Source: Rhizaria sp. SCN 62-66 (lineage: Eukaryota; Rhizaria, unplaced). From it: a stretch of 61,529 bases of DNA. Of the stretch, positions 56,222 to 61,529 are shown in pieces. The notes below the pieces were generated by a model. That model was not told where the DNA came from. It was given only the letters and a program-made list of their open reading frames with translations, and did not search any database. Made by a program: the position numbers and the translations under genes. Positions within the stretch are counted from its first letter, which is position 1, and every line of letters starts with the position of its first letter. The stretch lies in the NCBI GenBank assembly GCA_001724265.1, contig MEDY01000152.1, positions 1-61,529 of the forward strand, read 5' to 3'.

Positions 56222-57894
56222 ATGTCTCAGTCGCCTGCTGACAACAGCAACTCCTCCGCGTCAGCCATGACCGACGGCGCCGCTGCGCCGCCCGCGCCCA
56301 AGTCCTTCGCCGACATGTTCAATCCTGCGGCGGCCACCAAGCGCCAGGCTGCTGCCGAGGCCCGTCTCAAGGAGGCCGAGGCCGCTGCTCTCACGATCGC
56401 CGCTGCCTCCACTCAGGTTCGTCCCGCCTCCGTATCACTCAACAAACGACAACAGTACTAAACGGCATATTGAAACATGCAACGTTCTCAAAACCGCTCG
56501 AACTTATCGTAAAGTTCTAAAGCTAACTTAAACTATACTATATTGCCTTTTTGTCTTCCTAACCTTTCAACCTGTGTTGTTGTGACTTCGTGTCTGTTCT
56601 TTGCGCCCCCACTTGCACACAGGACAAGGATGGCGTGTTCCACGCCCCGCACGAGGACATTAACAGCGCGTCCTTCCGCGGCGACACCGTCTCGTGGGGC
56701 CGCTCGGCGACCGAGGTCGACGCGCTCGAGTCGGAGCGCCTGGCCGTCAAGGCGCGCATGCCGTGGACGGAGAAGTACCGCCCAGAGTCGCTCACCGACG
56801 TCATCTCGCACGGCAACATCCTCACCACGCTCGACGCGCTCATCGGCCGCGGCGCGCTGCCGCACTTGCTTTTTTACGGCCCGCCGGGCACAGGCAAGAC
56901 GTCGACCGCGCTGGCCGTCGCGCGCAGGCTCAACGGCGCCAAGGAGATGCGCCGCATGGTGCTTGAGCTCAACGCCTCCGACGACCGTGGCATCGACACT
57001 GTGCGCGACAAGATCAAGGAGTTCGCGTCCTCCCGCCAGCTCTTTCAGGGCGGCACCAAGCTCATCATCCTCGACGAGGTACGCTCCATTACACAGCAGC
57101 AGCAGTAACAGCACAATCATTCGCTCGAAATGTCGAAATGGACTCGAAACAGTCTGAATCTATCGCAACTGTGCTAACATAACTTAATAATCTCCTTTGT
57201 CTTTTCTTTTTCTGGGTTGTTTTCCATTTCTCAGGCTGATTCCATGACGCGTATTGCTCAGTTCGCGCTGCGCCGCGTGATCGAACAGTACACCAAAACG
57301 ACGCGCTTCGTGATCATCGCCAACTACGTCAACAAGATCATTCCGGCGCTGCAGTCTCGTTGCACGTCGTTCCGCTTCGGTCCGCTCGACTCGGCCGACG
57401 TGAAGAAGTTCCTGCTCACTGTCGCCGCGCAGGAGCAGCTGCCGCTGGACGCTGCGCACGCGGGCATCGACGCAGTCATCTCGCTCGCCGGCGGAGACAT
57501 GCGCAAGTGCCTCAACGTCATGCAGGCGTGCAAGGCCGCGTACGGGCGCGTGGACGAGCGCACTGTGTTTCAGTGCACGGGCGCGCCCGACCCCGTGGAC
57601 GTGCAGAAGGTCATGGACTCGTTGCTTAACGCCACGTTTGCGGAGGCCTTCGCGGCGGTGCAGACGCTGCAGCAGGAGAAGGGGCTTTCGCTCGTCGACA
57701 TCCTGCAGTCCCTGCACGGCATCGTGCTGCGCATGAAGCTGCCGCCCACCGCGCTGGCCTTCCTGCTGCCCCGTCTGGCCGACGTCGAGCGCGCGCTGAC
57801 CCAGGGCGCCAGTGAGAAGCTGCAGCTGGGCGCGACTGTCGGCGCGTTCGTGCTCGCCAAGACCATCGCGGCCAAGGCGGCAACCGCCAAGTGA
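56222..57894 (+). CDS. RFC5: Replication factor C subunit 5 (yeast Rfc3 type), three exons
   Basis: Exons 56222-56416, 56623-57078 and 57235-57894 are joined by two phase-0 GT-AG introns (206 and 156 nt), each with a GCTAAC-like branch sequence, giving 436 residues and a TGA stop. RFC5 is an AAA+ subunit of the RFC clamp loader that opens PCNA, and it also serves in RAD17-type checkpoint loaders. Motifs are PWTEKYRPESL (RFC box II), Walker A FYGPPGTGKTS, ELNASDDRGID, Walker B LIILDEAD (completed exactly across intron 2), LQSRCTSFRFGPL (SRC motif) and sensor 2-type GGDMRKCLNVMQA. The C-terminal collar domain ends in LAKTIAAKAATAK. NASDDRGID and the DEADSMT box favour RFC5/Rfc3 over RFC2 or RFC4. 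An N-terminal extension of about 95 residues, Ala-rich and partly encoded by exon 1, precedes the core. No UAG interrupts it. Confidence 0.93.
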
Positions 57895-59019
57895 AGTGCG
57901 CGATGTAGTGCAGCATTGTGCAGTGATGTGTTGTGGATAACTCGACTCGTTTGGGTGTGAACTTGTCTGAAATGCAAGTGGCACAGAAGATATTTTCAGG
58001 TCCACTGGGGGCCAGAGGATAATACTGGCGCCTTTCGGAGTAAAGAGACGCTTTATATAATACAAAGTTGTTACTCACGCAATTATTGGCTGTTTTCTTT
58101 TGCTTGATAAACTCTTAATGGAGACTATTAACTTGAAGATCGTCACTGCGGCGCTGCTGCAAAGTGGGTAAGCAGGCGTATCACAACTCTCGTACAAATA
58201 CACCCCGGATGCCTGCTTTACATGCTCATTGCGCATTGATGCGAGCTTATTAATGTGTATGTGATTTTTCGTTTGAATTTGTAGAACTTTTGCAGTTATG
58301 AAATAATTGAGTTGATATCAGACGATCGTTTTTTTGATCGCCGGAAATCAGAACAGAAAGTGCAAAATAGAGGAAAATGCGTTTATTCAAATTCACAACA
58401 TGAAATCAAGCATAAAAACACGCGATAAAGAAGATATTACGTTTTTGTTTCTTAATGAGTCGATATGAGCGAGATATTCCAAGTTTTTGCTAGTCGCCGA
58501 CGCGGACCACAGTCACTCGATCCGATTTCGCGGTCGACCGAAGAATTCTCAGAAGTTCTTTAAGCGAAACGGATCACCCTTACAAGCCGGTTATTACGCA
58601 TCCTACGATCGCCAAGCGGAATGATAATACTGAAAGCATATCTTTTGCGTTACAAATGCACTTTTGTCATATTTTTCATCGTGTTTTGAGGTGCTGATTG
58701 GGTCTAAAATCGCTCTCGATGAATGATGTGACCATGCCGCCTTGCGTCATCATTCGACCTTCACAATCCCTCGCACCCCACCATCCTCCGCTGCATACTG
58801 TACGCATACTCCACTCATAACCACATGCAACCATATTTTATTTTGTTTTATCGGATATAGCACTCCCCCAGGCTCTAATACGCTCTGTTCCAGCCGGATT
58901 CCCATCCCCTGCCCCCCTTCTACTTTTTGCACTCGCATCTGTAACACTTAGCTTCCGCCGGCCGCCGCGCGTCCCGCTCTGCTCCGCTCCGCAGCGCTCC
59001 CCGTTTCCGCTTTTTCATT
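57895..59019. other. Intergenic: RFC5 3' UTR and SHIPPO gene promoter
   Basis: 1,125 nt. The first part is the RFC5 3' UTR. The middle (58080-58740) is AT-rich with two small inverted repeats: AAGCAGGC at 58170 pairing with GCCTGCTT at 58211, and CGATC/GATCG flanking a T-run near 58330. The last 270 nt are pyrimidine-rich and lead to the SHIPPO-gene ATG. Stops interrupt every frame and no gene is supported. Confidence 0.5.
58817..58831 (+). promoter_or_regulatory. X-box-like (RFX) motif upstream of the SHIPPO gene
   Basis: ATAACC-ACA-TGCAAC resembles the RFX consensus of two half sites (GTNRCC and RGYAAC) with a 3-nt spacer. It has mismatches at the first base of the left half and the first base of the right half. 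It lies about 190 nt upstream of a flagellar-type gene, where X-boxes occur in animals and relatives. A single imperfect match is weak evidence. Confidence 0.2.
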
Positions 59020-59790
59020 ATGGCTCAGTATCTTCCCGACACTCCTGGTCCGATCTATGACCTCAGCTCGACGTCCTTCGTCAAGCAGAACCAGTCCAAG
59101 AACAAGGGCTTCTCGTTGACTGGCCGTCCCCACGGCGTCCAGTCCGAGTCCCTCCCGGGTCCCGCCAAGTACAACATCAAGCGCGACTTCGACAACAAAT
59201 CCTCGAACACCCCTCAGTACTCGTTCACGGGCAAGGCGCGCGACCCTAACTACGACCAGGGTTTGCCGGGCCCCGCGGCGTACTACAAGGACGGCCCGCC
59301 TTCTGTCTTCAAGACGCAGGGCAAAGTGCGCGGGTACACGCTCTCGGGCCGCACGCGCCTCCCCTCGATGTCCGACGACGACATCCCGGGCCCCGCGCGC
59401 TACACGAGCAAGTACGACCCCTCTGTGCAATCGCCTTCGTGCATCAGTGCGGCGGGCACTTCGTCGTTCCTGACGTCGCGCCGCAACGTGGGCGCGGGCA
59501 GCGAGGGCCCCGGCCCCAAGTACAACATCCCCACCACGGTGGGCGGGAACAAGATCAACGGCCGCGCCGCGTCGCTGGGCTCGCGCAACCACCAGCCGCG
59601 CTCGGACGACGGACCCGGACCCGCCAAGTACTTCCCCACGCTGCCCGGCGAGTCGGATGCCAGCAAAAAGACCAGGGGCTTCACGATGGGCGCGCCGCTC
59701 AACCCCGGCGCGTCGACGTACCTGTCTTCCAAGATGGCGCGTACCATCATGCTCAAGGACCAGGTCGCGGCCAACAACCCCAAGCAGTGA
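59020..59790 (+). CDS. SHIPPO/STPGR-repeat protein (ODF3/CIMAP-like)
   Basis: Single exon, 256 residues, ATG 59020 (context TTATGG), TGA stop. It carries repeated Pro-Gly-Pro-x-x-Tyr motifs: DTPGPIYDL, SLPGPAKYNI, GLPGPAAYYK, DIPGPARYTS, GPGPKYNIP and GPGPAKYFP, then a terminal NPGASTYLSS. Between them lie short segments with phase-like FSLTGR, YSFTGK and YTLSGR. This is the SHIPPO (STPGR) architecture of flagellar outer dense fibre 3/CIMAP proteins, many of which bind inside doublet microtubules. Its presence implies a flagellated stage. Composition and length fit the family, and no UAG is present. Confidence 0.85.
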   Translation: MAQYLPDTPGPIYDLSSTSFVKQNQSKNKGFSLTGRPHGVQSESLPGPAKYNIKRDFDNKSSNTPQYSFTGKARDPNYDQGLPGPAAYYKDGPPSVFKTQGKVRGYTLSGRTRLPSMSDDDIPGPARYTSKYDPSVQSPSCISAAGTSSFLTSRRNVGAGSEGPGPKYNIPTTVGGNKINGRAASLGSRNHQPRSDDGPGPAKYFPTLPGESDASKKTRGFTMGAPLNPGASTYLSSKMARTIMLKDQVAANNPKQ

Positions 59791-60499
59791 GGAGTGGGCA
59801 AATCGAGGAACGATAGACACCACATGTGTGATGTGTGTGTTGTGTGAGGGCGCGGGGCCGGAGGTGGAATTTTGTGTTTTCAGGGCTGTTCTTCTGGGGC
59901 ATTATTTCGTTTTTTTAATGACGTGCATCATAATGCACGGGCTTGCGCTGAGTCCGTGGAGCTGCCAATAGTTCCATGTGTTGATATCAGTGTCACAACA
60001 AGTACGAAGTAGGACAGAGAAGACAGCATATTTCCAAATTGCTTCGCAGCTAGAAAGAAGAAAAAACATAAGCACGTATCAGTACGAGCACGTATCAGTA
60101 CGTAGTTTATCAATTAATAACAAGAATGAAATACATTTCACACTATTTTCTACATTGGCGTTTGCACCTCATAAAGGTACTTGCTCAGTAACATATTGCA
60201 CAGAATGTGGCGATTGAGAAATGAGAGAAGATAACATATTAATTTGTGTATACGTACGTACGTATTTGTACTACGGAAAAGACTATATCAGCTAAAATGG
60301 GGTTGCAAACTTTGTGCGAAACACTGTTGTGATGAAGACAGGGACAATATGAACTGAAATAAAAGTGATGTTTCGTATTTTGAAACATGAGAGATGAGAA
60401 ACTAAAAGACAAACTGAAAATCAGTGCTATGAATATAACAGATCAACGGCTTTCACGTGCGTGATTTCGCCATACCAGGTGTGTTATCAAGTGATTAGC
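59791..60499. other. Intergenic between convergent genes, with short tandem repeats
   Basis: 709 nt, AT-rich, containing the two 3' UTRs, a perfect 16-bp tandem duplication (60071-60102) and an (ACGT)n tract near 60250-60265. No gene is supported on either strand. Confidence 0.6.
60071..60102. repeat. Perfect 16-bp tandem duplication
   Basis: AGCACGTATCAGTACG occurs twice head-to-tail (60071-60086 and 60087-60102), with no intervening base. Likely a recent slippage or duplication in the intergenic spacer. Confidence 0.85.
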
Positions 60500-61529
60500 T
60501 TACATCTGCTGATCATCCATGGGCAAGCCAGCGCCACTCGTCGCACTAGCATCACCAGCAGCATCAACGGGCTGAACCACGGTCTCCGCAGCAGCAGCAG
60601 CAGCAGGATCCGTCGAGGGAGCCGCCTCAGCGCTTACGACAGGCGCGGCCTCAGCGGTTTCCGTGACCGCGGCAGCAGGCTCGGCAGCAGCAACGACCTC
60701 AGTGACAGGAGACGCAGAAGGGGCTGCCTCAGCCTTAGCCATAGCCACAGGGGCAGAGTCGACAGAGGCAGGCGCCTCGGCCTCAGCCTCAGTAGCGACA
60801 GGGGCCTCCACGGCCTCCACAGCAGCAACAGGGACTGGGGCCTGGAGAGCTTCAACCACAGTTGCATCAGCAGCAGGTGTAGGGGTTGTCGTATTGACAG
60901 GCGCAGTCTCGACCGCAGCAACAGCAGGCTCACCGTTGACGTGACTGTTGTTGTTGCTGTGCGCGAGCATCGTGGAGTAGAACTCCTGCACCTCGAGCTT
61001 GTGCACGCTTGCGAAGTAGTCCTTCTCTTCTCCGCTCAGCGCGTCCCACGACGCAACGCCGGCGGGCGTGGCCTCGGCGGCGGCGCCGGCCTCGAACCAC
61101 AGGCGCACGCTGGCGAGCTCCGCGGGGAGCGCGGAGGCCAGCGCGGCGGCCTCGCTGCCCGCGAGCTGCTGCGTCAGCGTCGCGGCCTGCGCGCGCACGC
61201 CCTCGGGGAAGAGCGCAAGCACAGGCGCCGACAGCTGCTGCGCGATCGCGCTCACGTCCATCATCGCGCCGGCACCGGCGCCACTCACTCGCTTCGCCCC
61301 AGCCACACCAGCGTTGTTAGCCGGGATGTTGAGGTTGGCGTTCACGGGGGGCGGCAGCATCACGTCCGCCCCGGCCTCAGCCGCGGCGGCGGCGGCAGCG
61401 GCGGCGGCGGCGGCAGCGGCGGCGGCTGCAGCGGCTGCCGCGGCGGCGCCACGGCCCCTGGGCGCGGGCGTGGGTGCGGGAGCGGCCGCGTAGGCCGGCG
61501 CGCGGTGCAGCGGAGCCGTGGCGGCCGCG
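60500..61529 (-). CDS. 3' part of an Ala-rich gene with a possible MLLE (PABC)-like segment
   Basis: The frame is open from the right edge to TAA at 60502-60500, at least 343 codons; the 5' end is outside the window. Order in the protein: Ala/Pro linker with PAPRGRG, a poly-Ala run of about 20, a helical segment LSAPVLALFPEGVRAQAATLTQQLAGSEAAALASAL, a second helical part (ASWDALSGEEKDYFASVHKL), then an Ala/Val/Glu/Pro-rich tail ending DDQQM. The first helical segment has the spacing of an MLLE domain (leucine, Leu-Phe/Tyr-Pro, then Ala-x-x-Leu-x-x-x-Leu), which with the RGRG/Pro linker hints at poly(A)-binding protein, but the key KITGMLLE core is not matched. The identity is tentative. Confidence 0.6.
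   Translation of the reverse strand, partial: AAATAPLHRAPAYAAAPAPTPAPRGRGAAAAAAAAAAAAAAAAAAAAAAAEAGADVMLPPPVNANLNIPANNAGVAGAKRVSGAGAGAMMDVSAIAQQLSAPVLALFPEGVRAQAATLTQQLAGSEAAALASALPAELASVRLWFEAGAAAEATPAGVASWDALSGEEKDYFASVHKLEVQEFYSTMLAHSNNNSHVNGEPAVAAVETAPVNTTTPTPAADATVVEALQAPVPVAAVEAVEAPVATEAEAEAPASVDSAPVAMAKAEAAPSASPVTEVVAAAEPAAAVTETAEAAPVVSAEAAPSTDPAAAAAAETVVQPVDAAGDASATSGAGLPMDDQQM
61382..61446 (-). repeat. GCN tract encoding poly-Ala near the right edge
   Basis: About twenty consecutive Ala codons in the minus-strand gene, mostly GCC and GCT with some GCG and GCA. Mixed codons argue for selection or an old expansion rather than pure slippage. Confidence 0.75.

Noticed and set aside
56413-56461. 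RFC5 exon 1 frame continuing to a stop at 56461
   Set aside because: The frame after 56416 is intron 1. A GT donor, branch-like sequence and CAG acceptor restore the RFC5 frame at 56623.

Overview
This is nuclear DNA of a GC-rich, gene-dense eukaryote, most likely a flagellated unicellular protist. It encodes ATR, RFC5, COG3, UFD1, an ITFG1/TIP-type FG-GAP protein, an MFSD5-type carrier and a SHIPPO-repeat flagellar protein. It has a few short introns (about 120-205 nt, GT-AG, with GCTAAC-like branch sites in the RFC5 gene). Coding sequence is strongly GC-rich and drives proteins towards Ala, Ser, Thr and Gly tracts, while intergenic DNA is AT-rich. I cannot name the lineage.

Layout, left to right: the 3' end of an unidentified + gene (1-99); an unidentified 836-residue protein on the - strand (506-3016); COG3 (-, 3204-8537); UFD1 (-, 9166-10743); then, divergent from UFD1, a 36.9-kb + strand reading frame for a giant ATR-family PIKK (11294-48193); an MFSD5-like transporter (+, 48708-50123); a three-exon ITFG1-like protein (-, 50603-53043); an unidentified Ala/Ser-rich protein (-, 54158-55516); three-exon RFC5 (+, 56222-57894); a SHIPPO-repeat protein (+, 59020-59790); and the 3' part of an Ala-rich gene with a possible MLLE-like segment (-, 60500 to the right edge). 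I found no mobile elements, CRISPR arrays, rRNA or recognisable tRNA genes.

The main discovery is that UAG appears to be a sense codon here. Five in-frame TAG codons interrupt three otherwise open genes: UFD1 (codon 36), ATR (codons 645 and 9204) and the 506-3016 gene (codons 55 and 274). Each is followed by continued coding in the same frame. In UFD1 the TAG sits between conserved residues of the N-terminal domain (KDREDL-TAG-CGDKILLP). In ATR one TAG lies inside a glutamine run (QQQ-TAG-Q) and the other between the conserved pre-FAT region and the FAT domain. None of these genes is interrupted by in-frame TAA or TGA, and all eleven gene ends visible here use TAA (6) or TGA (5), never TAG. 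The simplest reading is a UAG-reassigned nuclear code, with Gln the best guess for the amino acid and Glu or Leu as alternatives. UAG is rare, about 5 in roughly 18,000 codons.

The second notable object is the ATR itself: about 12,299 residues against roughly 2,300-2,700 usual for ATR. It carries low-complexity expansions, insertions inside the kinase domain and dense SQ/TQ clusters. The other genes are ordinary housekeeping functions: Golgi tethering, Cdc48/p97 cofactor, clamp loading, membrane transport and the flagellum. They show no operon-like linkage.
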